Source: Favolaschia claudopus (taxonomy: Eukaryota; Basidiomycota; Agaricomycetes; Agaricales; Mycenaceae). Taken from it: a DNA stretch of 64,000 nt. Location of the stretch: NCBI GenBank assembly GCA_037176885.1, contig JAWWNJ010000047.1, forward strand, positions 186,001 to 250,000. The letters run 5' to 3'. Both the position numbers and the translations under genes were made by a program. Under the pieces are notes generated by a model, which saw nothing but the letters and a program-made list of their open reading frames with translations, was not told where the DNA came from and did no database searches. Shown here one piece after another: positions 1-13,940 of the stretch. Every line of letters begins with the position of its first letter. The first letter of the stretch is position 1.

Positions 1-206
1 CACGCCGCATGCTAGGTGCACAGGGTCTCACCCCCATATCCCCTGAGCAAGGCGGCGCCGTCGCGAAGGAGATTGGCGCAAAATACATCGAATGCTCTGC
101 AAAAACCGGCAACGGCGTGCACGAGGTCTTCAATCTCGCCCTGAAGGAGAGCATGAAACGACAATGGGGCAAGATAGTAAAGCAACGGCGGTGTGTTATC
201 ATCTAA
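1..206 (+). CDS. Rho-family small GTPase, C-terminal part (5' end outside window)
   Basis: The frame is open from the window edge to the stop at 204-206 and encodes about the last 67 residues of a Ras-superfamily GTPase. Visible are the SAK loop (ECSAKTG, guanine-base binding), the Rho-type run LTPISPEQG before it, the final helix, a basic stretch (KQRR) and a C-terminal CaaX box CVII. A CaaX box is known to direct prenylation and membrane attachment, and the terminal Ile favours geranylgeranylation. Rho proteins control actin polarity and wall synthesis. The switch regions lie outside the window, so Rho1, Rho2, Rho3 or Rho4 cannot be separated. It converges on the next gene, with about 260 bp between stops. 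Confidence 0.88.
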   Translation, partial: RRMLGAQGLTPISPEQGGAVAKEIGAKYIECSAKTGNGVHEVFNLALKESMKRQWGKIVKQRRCVII

Positions 207-465
207 GCCCTCGTTACATTACATCTAGTCCAGTCCAGTGCAGTCCGAGACCGCATTTGACTTGCTTTCCATTCGCCGCTCTGCATCCGTTTATATCTGC
301 ATCCATTATTTATCGCTCTCGGACATCCATCATCATCATCATCATACATATCTTAACAATTGTACTCGTTTACAGGGAAATACGTCCGACTGTACAAACA
401 AACGCTAGGTGTACAGCTAAGCAATACATTTCAAAGTTCAAACAAAAAGAAATACAGAACCCAAG

Positions 466-1341
466 CTACAACGACAACGTCGCCTGATGTCTGCACACTG
501 GCTCGAAAGCTCTGAGAGTCAGACACCGCGCCGATCCGGGTACGGGAGGCAGACTGCGAAGCGCACGCGTCGTCTGCGCTGCGGAGGCGAGCTGCAGCGG
601 TGACGGACGATGCCGTGGAATGCACGGTAGCGGGCGGAGGGAGCCTGAGCCCGTTTTCGAAAGCGAGAGCTCTGCGCCAGGATCAGGCGATTCTGGGGGC
701 GTCGCTGGAGGATCCAATGATGATGATACTGCAATCATCGCCGTTGTTGGAGTTGGCTGCGGTGGTTTGGGTACAGGCGGCGGCGGGAGACGAGGACGGG
801 AGGGTACCCGAAGGGGGGTTGCCGGCGTCTCAGTCGCGGAATCATCGACGACGGCCGTATGTGAGGCGCCCTTGACCAAAGCAGCCCTCGGGCCAGGGGG
901 ATGAGCTGCAAGCGCAGGCCGCTGCGTTCGCAGACTCTTTTTCGGCTCACGCGCCGCTTTCGACGTGCTCGCTACAGCTGTTGTTTTAGGCGATGCGGTT
1001 GGCGAGGGAAGTGGAGATGATGAACAGGAAGACGACGCCAACTTCGGCGAAGGCGAGAGAACCCTGACATGTTTGCTAAACCGCGTCGATAGTCGGAAGT
1101 GTGAGGAGGGATCCGGGCTCGAAGGCACTTCCGGGAACTGCTCGAGCAACGCCCATGTCGCCCCGTCGTCTTTGTTGTGGTTGGGAGAGCCAAGACAGTT
1201 TAAATTGTCCGACGACGCATTCCAGGATTCGGGATCGTTGAATATACGATCCGCATTGCCGCTGGTTGGCGTCGAGGGTCCTGACGATTCTGGTGAAGAT
1301 GAAGACCAATGCGTCTGACGAATGTCTATGTGCGAAGTCAT
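466..1341 (-). CDS. Hypothetical Ser/Pro-rich disordered protein
   Basis: A 291-codon uninterrupted frame. I do not recognise the product. It is dominated by Ser, Pro and Thr, with SP/TP-rich clusters (SSSPESSGPSTPTSG near the N-terminus, SPSPKLASSS in the middle) and a proline run PRLPPPPVPKPPQP around residue 190. These are possible phosphorylation and SH3-ligand sites in an otherwise disordered chain. No membrane segment or catalytic motif is visible. The start is the first ATG of the frame. The gene converges on the Rho gene. Length and biased but non-repetitive composition favour a real gene; an unseen intron near either end is possible. Confidence 0.6.
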   Translation of the reverse strand: MTSHIDIRQTHWSSSSPESSGPSTPTSGNADRIFNDPESWNASSDNLNCLGSPNHNKDDGATWALLEQFPEVPSSPDPSSHFRLSTRFSKHVRVLSPSPKLASSSCSSSPLPSPTASPKTTAVASTSKAAREPKKSLRTQRPALAAHPPGPRAALVKGASHTAVVDDSATETPATPLRVPSRPRLPPPPVPKPPQPTPTTAMIAVSSSLDPPATPPESPDPGAELSLSKTGSGSLRPLPCIPRHRPSPLQLASAAQTTRALRSLPPVPGSARCLTLRAFEPVCRHQATLSL

Positions 1342-2042
1342 TTATTCGGTGGTGGCGATAGTATAAGAAGATTCGAATAGCAAGCAAGCAACTCTCGCCT
1401 GCGAGAAAATGGGAAGGAGAATTCGGTGTGTGTCTGCGTCGCAGGTCTGTGCATCGCAGAGTTATATGCCTCGTATCGACGCCGTAAGACCATTGATATG
1501 ATTCTTGTTGATCCTTGTTCCCGTTCCCAGCGTTGCCATAAAATCTGTTTGCGCCTCGAAATGAATCCCACCAAGTGGCAGTGTCGTGATCATCGCTGTT
1601 CCTCTCGACGCACATCATCACTTTACTCACCCGGGGTCTTCTCCCTGTTATGGAGGTACGACGTGCGAGCTGTCAACACTCGCGTCGAGGGATTCCCGAG
1701 CGCTCGTCTGCATCGCATCCTGCACAGGTCCACAGCGCACGTCTAAGTGAATTCGCCATCGACCACTCTTCGTGACTTGAAGAAGAATTTAGACCTCTGA
1801 TACGGCCATTCGCACGGCTTACCGACTTCTCCGATAGCCAAAGCTACCAACTGTCACTCGGGGCCATATCAGTGCAGCAGCCAGTGTCGATATATATACC
1901 TCTGCGAGTCCAGGATTATCCGCTCGTTCACGCTGTGAGGTTACGACGCATTGTATTCCCTATAGATAGTTGTGTAGTTCCATGTACAGTCAAAATTCAA
2001 TGTTAATGATAGATAGATATTACCGCCAATGCTCTGGTATCA
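1342..2042. other. Intergenic, 5' flank of the disordered-protein gene and 3' flank of the GMC gene
   Basis: About 700 bp without a convincing gene. Short frames on both strands lack recognisable protein sequence. It should hold the promoter of the 466-1341 gene and the 3' UTR of the GMC gene. Confidence 0.6.
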
Positions 2043-4363
<2,321 letters not shown>

Positions 4364-4870
4364 TTGGAAGCCGTGAACAAGCGGACTGTGGATCGCGAGC
4401 GTTTATACTGCCTTCGAATCTCATGGTCCAGGCACGGGATCATTCGGTTGTATACACGGCAGCGTAGGCGAGACTACGCGTCGTTAGCTAGCGTACTTTC
4501 CGTAGACTTCCGTCAGTGTTGAGTCGATGGGTAGATCTCCGATCAATCCGCAACCTAAATTTGACTAAAATCCGGTCGTTCGCCCGGTATTCGCTTCCCT
4601 CTCTCAGTAGGACCAGAGACCCCGGAACTCCGTGCAACGCACTGGGATATGCTCCCTGTTATCACAAAGAAACTTGAATATGAGAAAAGCCCAGAAAATC
4701 GCGCAGAATCTTCCCAAAATATAATCTGACCAACAAATGGATGACTTCCCATAGTGGTAAATATTTTTTTTGGAATATATTTGCATTTCCGGAGGAGATG
4801 CCGCGGGACCCCATCGGGCTCAGATCTCATTTCAGCTGTTTTTAACCCGTACTAAAGCTTGTTAGATGGT

Positions 4871-4908
4871 AAATCTGAACAGGGGGTAGGGACCCCCCGT
4901 TCAGATTT
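4871..4908. repeat. 38 bp near-perfect palindrome
   Basis: The arms AAATCTGAAC and GTTCAGATTT are perfect inverted repeats. Inside them GGGGGT and ACCCCC also pair, leaving a 4-nt loop and one mismatched base pair. It lies in a gene-poor region, so a hairpin or the decayed end of a transposable element are the likely explanations. Confidence 0.7.
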
Positions 4909-5076
4909 AATCCGCCTGCTTATCCTCTGAATAGATGAATTTGGGAAGTTGGTACCTTATGCCGCTCTCGGATGCTCGGTTGTTCCCGCCTGCCATTCCG
5001 TCGGCAACCGTCGGGATCCACAACTGGTGGTGATGCCGGGTGGAAAAATTGGCCCGCTTGATGGCCGCCACCAAAT

Positions 5077-5103
5077 ACGCGTCTTGACGCGTCGCAAACG
5101 CGT
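5077..5103. promoter_or_regulatory. Cluster of three ACGCGT boxes
   Basis: ACGCGT occurs at 5077-5082, 5087-5092 and 5098-5103. In fungi this hexamer is the MluI cell-cycle box bound by the MBF complex. No gene starts nearby, so function is doubtful. Confidence 0.3.
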
Positions 5104-7867
5104 CGAGACACGCAGAGGGGACATGCAGGCCTACCTAAGGGTTTTCAACTTGTGAGAGAGTTCTGAATTAAACTATTCCATGTCTACTCATAAAAAAGCA
5201 TGCTGGAAACGAACATATATTATTTCGACGCCATCAAAGCTTGTAGTTGGCATCATTGGCACCCCTTCGAAAACAATATGAAATAAATACTACTATGGGA
5301 AGTCAACCAATGCACAAATATTGAAATTAACCAACAGGAAAATCAATGATTCCCATTCTGTGTATTCTGTGCGGTGTATTGAAATGGCTTTAGTATCTAT
5401 ATGTAGGACTCCTATATGTATTCATGTCAAATAAATCGAAAGAATGGCTCAACTTCCTCTTTTGGAAGTTGGCGTTGAGTCGCCTAATTGAGATGCTTGC
5501 GTCCAACTTCAGATTTAATCCGGGAATAATTCTCGCGGTGAGATTCCTAAGTGGACCACACATCCGACCGGTAACTTTTAACCTTGATTCTGCGAGGGAA
5601 AGAGCATTGCTACGGGTGTTGGTGTTTAACTCCCCGCCGATAATTCAATGCAGACGTGAAATACTCGCTTGACTGGGTTTCTGCTCCGTCTGTGTCCATG
5701 CATGTGTTTGAATTGATACCTGGAGGCTGATGAATGAAGGAAATCTGACTTTGTTCCTTCCAATTCGAACGCCAGGAAATAGTGTTTGCAATTGGTTTGC
5801 AATTTGGTTCTTCACCGGCTTCGATGATAATTTATGGAAAGCAGAATCTCAATCAAGTGATACCTGAGGGAGTGGCACTATACTCCACAGTTGTGAATAA
5901 TTTTGGCACCCGAGCGTCGAGAGCATGCAGGCACTTACCTCCGTCTTTACTTGACCAATGAATTGTACTCGCCAACTCGCTCGGCGATCCGTCAAAAAAA
6001 TGGTCAATTTCAAGTTTCCGATCCGTATTCCTCCCCATCGAATTGAAGCGCTGCTCTTGGCCTTCGAACCCAAACGTGATTTGACTGAGATCTCAGCTCC
6101 CCAGACGGTGCGGCACACACATCGGTCACCTCCAACCCTTTGTGACGTGAATGAAAAATTGGCCACAACCCATTGTCAGTCGAATGTGTCATGGTCACTC
6201 ACAAACGCAATGGCTTTCCGTGTTCCCTGCTGTGCCCCCGGATTGGCGCAATATACAGAAAGGAATGAATAAAAGAGATATATCTTGAATGATTGAACTC
6301 ATCGAAATTGTATGATTGCCTATCCATCCACTCAACGGGATATCCGATGTCAAATGAAGTGAATCTGAGTTGATTACAATAATCTGCTCGGGACAACAGT
6401 AGGGCTATAACCCGTACGCGTCCGATTCGAGCATCGAGGAGCGCTTAGAATTCCCGACTAACAGCGGGAAGCTTCGAAGAATATTACTTGTGGCTTTGGG
6501 TAGTAATTTACGTATGTCGGTTAAAAAGATCGAAGCGGAGGTTACATGAAGCAGAAGATATCCTGCAAATTGTTAGTTATATGACGGGTGAGAAGATAGA
6601 CATACCAAATATATACCGGACGCATGGGACGGCAGCTAGGTGGATAGACTACAGAGAAAAATATTTGTAGCATTCATAGAGTCGAGTCGATTCATCTGAA
6701 CTGTTGAATAGAAGCCTCTGAAGTTGCAACAAAACTCGCGCTAGTTTGAGGGCTGAAGTTTGCAGATGTGTAGAGTCTGTAGACAGGCAGAGAGTCGTTG
6801 TGATTTGACATGGCTTGGAGGTGTAGTTGACGCATGCAAGCCTCGAATTTTTCGCGCATAAAGCTGTCAATGCAGCCTATTCGTCTGCACAGGCTGTTAT
6901 GAGTAGTCTTCCAGTGAATGATACTTACCTGACTTTTTGCACAACTTGCAAGTTCACCGAAATCGCCGGGGAAACATATTAAATTCTAAACTCTTAGACT
7001 GGGTTCCCCGGAATACTTGTAACGCCATATTTCACGGTCCGGAGCTACTTTCATAGTCAGTATAGTCGCAAGATGCTCAATCGCAACTTGTTGCCCCAAA
7101 CAGAGGTGGCCGAGGTCTCTAATCGAGAGCGGACCGATATTTCTCGGTTCCCAATTGAGTTGCCCGAGATCTTCGGAGTTCTACCCACTACGGACTCGAC
7201 TTCCGTAGACCCTCTAGTTGATGATGTTCTGATGCAGAAGAGGATGTACGTACCGTCATGAACTCAAAAGACTCGAAGAGGCCAGAAGAAAACGTGCGAT
7301 TCAGAGATTCGAGGGACACAGTACTTTGCTGAAGGAAAAATGTGACCGAAAAGCCTAAAAGTCGAGGTGTACTCTGGATGCCGATCCCTTGCCAAGAGTT
7401 ACGAGTATGTTGCATGCGCAACAGGATAGCATGGGGAAAGAGAATGACGTTGCCGACGGTCAGGGGTGTACGGGGCAAAAATTATTTGCATCCGTGGACA
7501 ATCCGTGGATGCTCGGCCTTTTGTTCCCCAGTGTGTTTCTAAGGCAAGATCGACCGTTCTGTTCTGTTCAGCTTGCTTTCCCGCCGAGATGAAAAGAATT
7601 GGTTGGTACTGTATACCCAAAGACTACCTAAAGGTGAGAATCAAAAGAAGCAGACATTTAGGAGTGGCTTCGGTATACAACTGCCGATTGGCGCACAATG
7701 ACAGGAACTGCTTGATCGCTGTTTTGGGGGGGGTCAGTGCAATCCTTCGTGATGGCTACTCTAGCCGATGCACCACATATAAGTCAAAGTCTCACATTCT
7801 TTTCCGTCATGACAACCTTACCATATTCCCTCTCCCCCACCTCTATCCTACTCTAACTTAACTGGAA

Positions 7868-9531
7868 ATGTCTGAACCGCCGCCCCAAATACTTTTGTAA
7901 GGTGGAATTCAGCTCAGAACGCATTTACTGAAACTTACTTGCACATTTTCACAGAGCAGGACCGTTGGTTAGTTTGTGTTACAGTTTCCTTGCCAATCCA
8001 ACTCACAGCGTCGCCGTAAGTTCGTTGGCGTGATCCTGAAATGGGCACTGCTCGGCGCGCTCGTGATTCAAATTTGTTAGTCCTCGACAAGTCTATGCGC
8101 GAATCATACTAATTTTTCTACTTTCCAGACGATTATCAGGCATATTTCCGACGTACTGACCGGACTGCTATCCGAATTCTGGGTAAATTTCGATCTACGG
8201 ATGCCCTTAATTCCGATTTACTGAAAATCCCTCCAAGTACATTTTGTTGGCGCCTTGGAAATAATTCAAGCGGTGTTGGTTTCCCATACCACTTGGTGGC
8301 ACCTTGTTGAGAACTGGGGGAAGCCAAATGGGCTGCTCACCGCTGCTTGGTCCGGGACGTACATACCCATTCTCAACGGCATTGGTGATCTCTCTAGCGA
8401 GCATTCTATGCATCGTAAGACTGACTTGACACTCTGTAGCGGCTGGAAGCGTTCAAGGCTTTTTCGCCTGGTGAGCATCATGCTTTCGAGCCGGTCTGTG
8501 GTCTCACAAATCAGCAGGAGAATATGGTTGTTCGAATCCAAATCCGTTGGCCGCCTGAGCTCAGCCTTAATTGTGCTGGTATGTCTGTCCCAACGTACGA
8601 TTCTGCTCAAGGTCTAAATATTCTCAGACTGCTACGATACAGCTTGCCGGAGCTATCTGGGTAGCCGTCGAGGTAGGAACATACCTCGAAGCCAGTTTAT
8701 CTTTGCTGATGTTCCTCAGTTCACTCATGCGTCAAGGAATATCGCCAGAATAGACCTCATCGAATCAGCAGCGGAGGTAACTGTGTATTTCTATACCTCT
8801 TGTCGCGAGTCCTTACCTTTCGACGAAGACTTGGCTGGCGGGGAGTTTTGTTTGTGACGTTATCATCACCGTATCGATGGTCTTGATCGTCAGTGGGCTC
8901 AAATTCTCCTATTCACACTCCGCTCATTACCTCTCTAGCTGGTATCGGCTCGCCGGAAGACGCAGTCTTCAAACACCTTGTCCCTCCTTAATAAACTCAT
9001 CATCAGCACGATAGAGACGGGCGCAATAACGGCGTTCCTCGCTCTCATCCAGCTTGTTTTATATAAGGTCCATCCCAACAATTACTTACATGTGGCCATG
9101 TAAGTTTCGAATATTCTCTGGATCGCTTCACTGACAGTCAATCCCTTCGGTAGAGAATTTATCCTCGGACAAGTGTACGTTCACCATAAATGGTTGCTGC
9201 TATGCCTGTCCCAACAAACTCACTGCTTTTCAGATATTCCAACGTCCTTGTGGCCGCGCTCAACGGTCGACGCCACCGTGACACAGGTCAAGATACCGCA
9301 GCTTTCCACACTACGATCAAGTTTCGAAACGAAACGGAGCTAAACCGTATCGCTCAAGTCGATCTACCGGGCGTGGAAGGCGACGGCGCCAATGGCGCTA
9401 ATGGCGGCCCAACCTCCTCCAGCAATAGCACGAGCTGCCTACCTCGAGACGTCGTCTTTTCGAAGTTCCCTGAGGATTCGCCGCATGATGCTAGGCATCA
9501 TGATCTTGATTCGAAAGTCCACTCCGTCTGA
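7868..9531 (+). CDS. DUF6534-type seven-helix membrane protein
   Basis: Reconstructed as a many-exon gene whose junctions all keep frame. The start is MSEPPPQILL, then AGPL, then RRRKFVGVILKWALLGAL (first helix), YDYQAYFRRTDRTAIRIL, EIIQAVLVSHTTWWHLVENW, AAGSVQGFFAWRIWLFESKS, QLAGAIWVAVE, SFVCDVIITVSMVLI, and the family hallmark KLIISTIETGAITAFLALIQ ending in YSNVLVAALNGR. These blocks match the order seen in DUF6534 proteins of Agaricomycetes. Their function is unknown; the helices place the product in a membrane with a hydrophilic C-terminal tail of about 90 residues. Introns are mostly 45-60 nt. The exon between the TAAWS and AAGSVQG blocks (about 8330-8435) is the least certain. Confidence 0.85.
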
Positions 9532-10214
9532 GTTATATGGCGCTTAAGCTACTTACTGTATCCGTCCTGTATTTTCTAGTCTAAAAGGCCAACAGTTTAT
9601 GGGCTACGCGCTGCTTCGGGTGATATAGTCGGAATTGGGGTATGGAAATTTTCTATAGTGCAGGAGTTTTTCGGGTTGTAGCAGTACGCTCAATTTGGTT
9701 TGTATCCTCTAGTTCAAAAAAGCCACAGTTTAGAGACCATGCAGGCATGCGCACCCCACTCCCAGCTTCGAACCAAATAGATGGATTCGAGACATCAAAA
9801 TCGCGGGACAAACGCATCTCTTATCACGTGACCGCGTTCTCCTCAATCGCGAGCGATCCTCGAGGTCTGCGAGCTGTTTCCTGTGAGATAACTGCTAGTA
9901 CATGCCAATGCCTTGTGGATGGACGCCGACAGGAGGAATTTGCGTCTTGCGAGGCAACAGCCCTGCACAAGTCGACAGCCCTTGAGGGTTCTTCGCGAAG
10001 CACGCCAGTTACGGGTGAGCCTCTGATAGAGATAACTTCAGAGGATGCGGTCATTCGAAACAAAATGCGACTGGGAGAGAAATGAGAGGCATTATCTAGA
10101 GCAAACATGATGGGGATAAAAATACAGCAAGGTGTGAGTGGATGTAAAGTGTAGGGTAAAGTGAATGAATAAGAGAGACGCGAATAAAATACAGATAAGA
10201 GGAGGAGATCCGGT
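9532..10214. other. Intergenic region between convergent genes
   Basis: It holds the 3' flanks of the DUF6534 gene (+) and the Cys-rich gene (-). A 147-codon + frame at 9642-10085 has no recognisable content and lies antisense to the probable 3' UTR of the Cys-rich gene. I do not call it a gene. Confidence 0.55.
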
Positions 10215-10843
10215 TCAGGCTGGAATATGATCGTTAAGTGCAGCAATCGTAGCACGTCGTGGTTCTGTCAAGTCATTCACGGTCAAACAACGCGCAAAAA
10301 AAACAAAGAAACGCGACACCCACTCCTCCGGACTTTCAAAGCAGCACGCTCGGCATACAGTGCGACCACAGCCTGTACCCGGTCTAAATTCCTGACCGTC
10401 CTGACCCTGGCGCTCACCCTCATCTTCCTCGCAAAGAGATTTCTTGCGTTTCACCGGTGCTGGGATTTCAGCCGGGGAGATGTTGGAAATGGAATTGGTA
10501 TTCGCTGCGTTTACCGCAAGCGCAGGACGACGCAAGGGTGACTGTGGTTTTGACGACAAGGGTGCACGAGCTGTACATGTACGAGAGCACACGGTGCAAG
10601 TCGACGCGTTGCACCTTCAAACAAGGTTTGATACTAAGGTTAGAGAATAGAGAAAAGGGCCTACCGAGGACAGAATAGAATAGGGTTCGTGGTCGCGGCG
10701 CGGTGGCATGAGGCGCAGACTCCGGGTGGCGTTTTCGGGGTGGTCAAAGCAGCTTGGGGTGCCGTAGATGGTGTGCTCGACGCTGGGCTCAGCCGTCGTC
10801 GTTTCAGAGGGCGCGTCTCTCGCAACGAAGGAGTCGCAGTCAT
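10215..10843 (-). CDS. Small Cys-rich (probable zinc-binding) protein
   Basis: Exon 1 starts MTATPSLRETRPLKRRRLSP and ends in VCASCHRAATTNPILFCPR. A GT..AG intron (about 10622-10671) joins it to CNASTCTVCSRTC. This gives a CxxC..C..C..CxxC pattern fit for zinc. A second Cys block, GTGCGRTVCRACCFESPEE, follows about 80 residues later. A basic KRRR near the N-terminus could be a nuclear signal. Short fungal proteins ending in a GC.RTVCR.CC block are common and uncharacterised. The 3' end is less sure: a possible intron after the EEW codons would change the last residues. It lies 277 bp downstream of hexokinase on the same strand. Confidence 0.65.
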
Positions 10844-11119
10844 CTGGGGAAGGTGCTGAAGGTCGATGATGAAGGCTAATAAGTAGAAGCGTGGATCGGC
10901 ATTTCGGCTACCTAAATAGGAAGAAAGCAGCACTTGCTGGAAAACTCTTTGTAAAGCAGAACAGATAGTACATAACAAAATACAACGAGGGTCTGTTCAT
11001 TATTTGGTTTCAAGGTCCGTCCGTCCTTTGTCTCTCCATCCTACACTGCGCCTCCCCCACGATCTAACGGCGTTTCGGCACGGCCGCAACGGGTTCCGTA
11101 TTGGCGTAACTTATGGGGC

Positions 11120-13132
11120 TCAGACGTTAGCGTACAGTCCCGCCGCTTTTCTAGTCTTGGTCATGGCTGATGCAGAGCGTTGAGCTGAGGCCTAACACAC
11201 AAAGTCACTAGCACCCACCTGCGATAATCGCACTTCCCACACCGCTCCCGTCTTCAGCATGGTGCGTAACGATGTTGCTGTATGGCATATTTTGATTAGT
11301 CTCAGCTGCAAGAATCCAGAAGATAAAAGACATACCGCCCCTTATCGCCAAAGATGTCCACCAAGCCTTCGTGTACTCTATCAGCGAAGCCTGGATATTT
11401 CTGGAACGACATTATCAACACTAAGCTCATCGACGGCAGGTGACATACGTTATACAGCGACCCATCCGCGCCGACAAGGCAGCCCTCCTCGAGATAATCC
11501 ATCTTGCTCACAATCGCGGCAATACCGCAGGCACTAAGCCGGGCCGCGCGTCGGCCGATCAGCTTCGCCAGTGCGCGGAAGAACTGGCGCTCCGCAAGGG
11601 TTGTCTCGACGGCGAAGAAGTGTGTGAAGATTCCGATGATCATGAGCAACTCGTCAGTTGGGTCGCTCTCCATGAGGGAGAGGAAAGCCGTATCGAGGAC
11701 ATATGGCACCTCAAGCTTGTAAGTGTTCTGGCCGAGGAAGAGCACACCCTCGTCGATGAGCTCGCAAATCACGAGCCGCAAGATTTCTCCGAGGTAACGA
11801 CCTGAGATGAGTTTCTGGAAGCGCTTCAGAGATTGAAGATGTACGAGAGAGGTGAAGCACCTCAAATGCTTGCTCCCCCGGCTTGTTGGATGATTCGTCT
11901 ACGATGACATCGTACTTGGTGCGAGGGAGGTGCTCGTGCTCAAAGGAGTCAAATGCACCCTGTATTGCTCGTTGAACGAAACGAAAACATGGCGATGGCA
12001 AGATAAACGCTGACCCATTCGCAGTTGATAGCCATGGAAGCATCATCGTCGATGCCTAGGTTCTTGATTTTGGGGATGGCGCCAACGTTCTCCATGTATG
12101 CCGCATTGCAGCCAGTTCCAAAGATCACAGCGATCTTCGTTTTCGGGTTGACGTAGTGAGACGCAATGAGAGTACCGGTTGTGTCGTTGATCAGCGCGGT
12201 CAGCTCGACAGGAAGGTCCTGTGAAATAACCTGAGTACACGACTCGTTGGATAGAGGTAGGGCGATTACATATTTGGCAAGAGATTTGCGGAACATCTCT
12301 GCTACATCCTGGCCTTCCGTGTTTGCGGCACCAAAGCCCTTTGTCCAACGGATGAGCTCGCCGTGGTCGATCCTTTCTTGCCTGGGGTGCAATTCAGAAT
12401 TGCGCCAATTTAGCAAAAATGAGTAGACTCACGAGCATGGATAAGAGAACTGAGAAAGCACTATGAGACACTGCTATGCAGTCCAATGTAGGCACCGCTT
12501 ACAGTGAATCCGAGAGGAAGCTTCTCTCCTGGCTGCAGCTTGAGCCCGCTGGTCTCGTCCGCAAGATGCGTCTCAACGAATGTCTTCAAGCACTCCGCAC
12601 AGAAGTCGAAAAGTTTTTGGCCATCCTCTTGCTTCTGCTCTTCCGTTAACCGGTACTTGGTTTGCGTGATCTCGAATTTCCCCTCGCCCTGCAAGGTGAC
12701 CAGGCACACTCGAAGATTTGTGCCGCCTGTGTGCAGAAAAAATTAGGTCAAACAACGCAAATATATGTTGGACTCACCAAGATCAACTGCCAGAAGGTCG
12801 CCGACCTCCTGCCCGTTCGGCCACCCGAAAACAAACGTAGGGATCATGGGCTGAACGGAAAACCGTCAATCAAATATCTCAACCCAGAAAAGGAAATCCC
12901 GCAATCGAAAGATGACATAGGGTAGTAAAGTGCTTTGCAGAACATTGCACGCACCACAGTCTGCTTTGGCTTAGCCAGACCGAGCTCCAACGTTTCTCTG
13001 AAAGCATCTACAATCATCCGCATTCGCTGCGGCGTCAAAGTAAATCTAACAGCATATCAGCCCCGATCAGAAACGACTCGAAAAATCTGCTGCTTCGCAC
13101 AAACTCTCGTATTTCCGCAGATGGTCGGCCAT
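11120..13132 (-). CDS. HXK: Hexokinase
   Basis: Phosphorylates glucose and other hexoses in the cytosol. Exons follow in order: MADHLRKYESL joined to FTLTPQRMRMIVDAF; VFGWPNGQEVGDLLAVDLG joined to GTNLRVCLVTL (N-lobe phosphate loop); the LPLGFTVS / FSYPC substrate region; VELTALINDTTGTLIASHY (catalytic Asp); AVIFGTGCNAAYMENVGAI; INCEW joined to GAFDSFEHEHLP; KLISGRYLGEILRLV; VGADGSLYN; and the last exon ending TRKAAGLYANV. Every junction checked keeps frame. The start at 13132 gives a shorter leader than usual, so an extra 5' exon is possible. It is divergent from the uL14m gene across 283 bp. Confidence 0.93.
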
Positions 13133-13415
13133 AGTCCTAGCAGCATTATCGTATGCCGATGAGTTTACCACTGGATAAGCAAACAGGGTTTATCGACAAA
13201 CTTCTTGGTCGCATGTGGGAGATCCTCTTCATCATGGGTTCTTGTATGCATGGCCATCGTCACTCCCGACGGGAGGACGATGCTGCCACTTCCTCTGCGA
13301 GATACTGGCATCGTTGGTGAGGCAAGATCAAGTTCAAGAAACGATGTGGATGTGGAGAGGCCAAGAAGTAGCCGTCACGCTTGGTGACCCGCCGTGACCG
13401 CTATCCACACTCGCC

Positions 13416-13940
13416 ATGATCGGCCTCAAAAGCACGTTGAACGTAGGGATTGACGCTCTTCCTCTCAAGATAACACTGGAGTTGACTTAAAGCTGACCTT
13501 CGCGCGCAGATAATAGACAATTCCGGCGCATTAGTGGCCGAGTGCGTCAACGTTTTGAAGCAAAAGGTCAACAACGGCTGGGGTTCCGTCGGCGATGAGA
13601 TTGTCGTGGTAGTTCAGCGCGCAAGACCAATATCCGCCGCCGCCTCCGCCTCTGTAACCGCCGTCAAAGTGCGACGAGGAGACGTGCGTCGCGCCGTCAT
13701 CGTTCGGACGCGTAAAGCCGTGCGGCGACCAGACGGCCGACAAATACGCTTCGACGACAACGCCGCTGTCCTGCTGAATAACAAGCGCGAGATGCTGGGT
13801 ACGCGGATAGGTGGTGTTGTCAGTGCAGACCTGAGGATGAAGGGTTGGGGGAAGATTGCCAGTCTGGCGCCAAAAGTGAGTTCTTTCTGGCCTCGCGGCA
13901 CCAGATCATTGACGTGCGAGTACCGCTTCAGGTCGTATAG
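13416..13940 (+). CDS. MRPL38: Mitochondrial large-subunit ribosomal protein uL14m
   Basis: Exon 1 (13416-13442) encodes MIGLKSTLN. Exon 2 (13510-13875) carries [17 protein letters not shown], the basic loop [43 protein letters not shown] and SLAPK. The last exon is only GTC GTA TAG (13932-13940) if the intron ends at 13931, giving the usual terminus APKVV; an earlier acceptor would read into the same stop with nine extra residues. The fold and blocks are those of ribosomal protein L14, which binds 23S-like rRNA at the subunit interface. The yeast mitochondrial form is MRPL38. It sits head to head with hexokinase. Confidence 0.92.

Larger units (their letters stand above)
4364..7867. other. 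Gene-poor, A+T-rich intergenic stretch
   Basis: 3.5 kb without a supportable gene; frames on both strands are short and show no family motif. Distinct items are a 38 bp palindrome (4871-4908), a cluster of three ACGCGT sites (5077-5103) and long A+T-rich tracts around 5.2-5.4 kb. The last few hundred bases are the 5' region of the DUF6534 gene. Confidence 0.55.

Noticed and set aside
9642..10085. 147-codon + strand ORF
   Set aside because: No recognisable content, and it lies in the convergent 3' flank of two genes.
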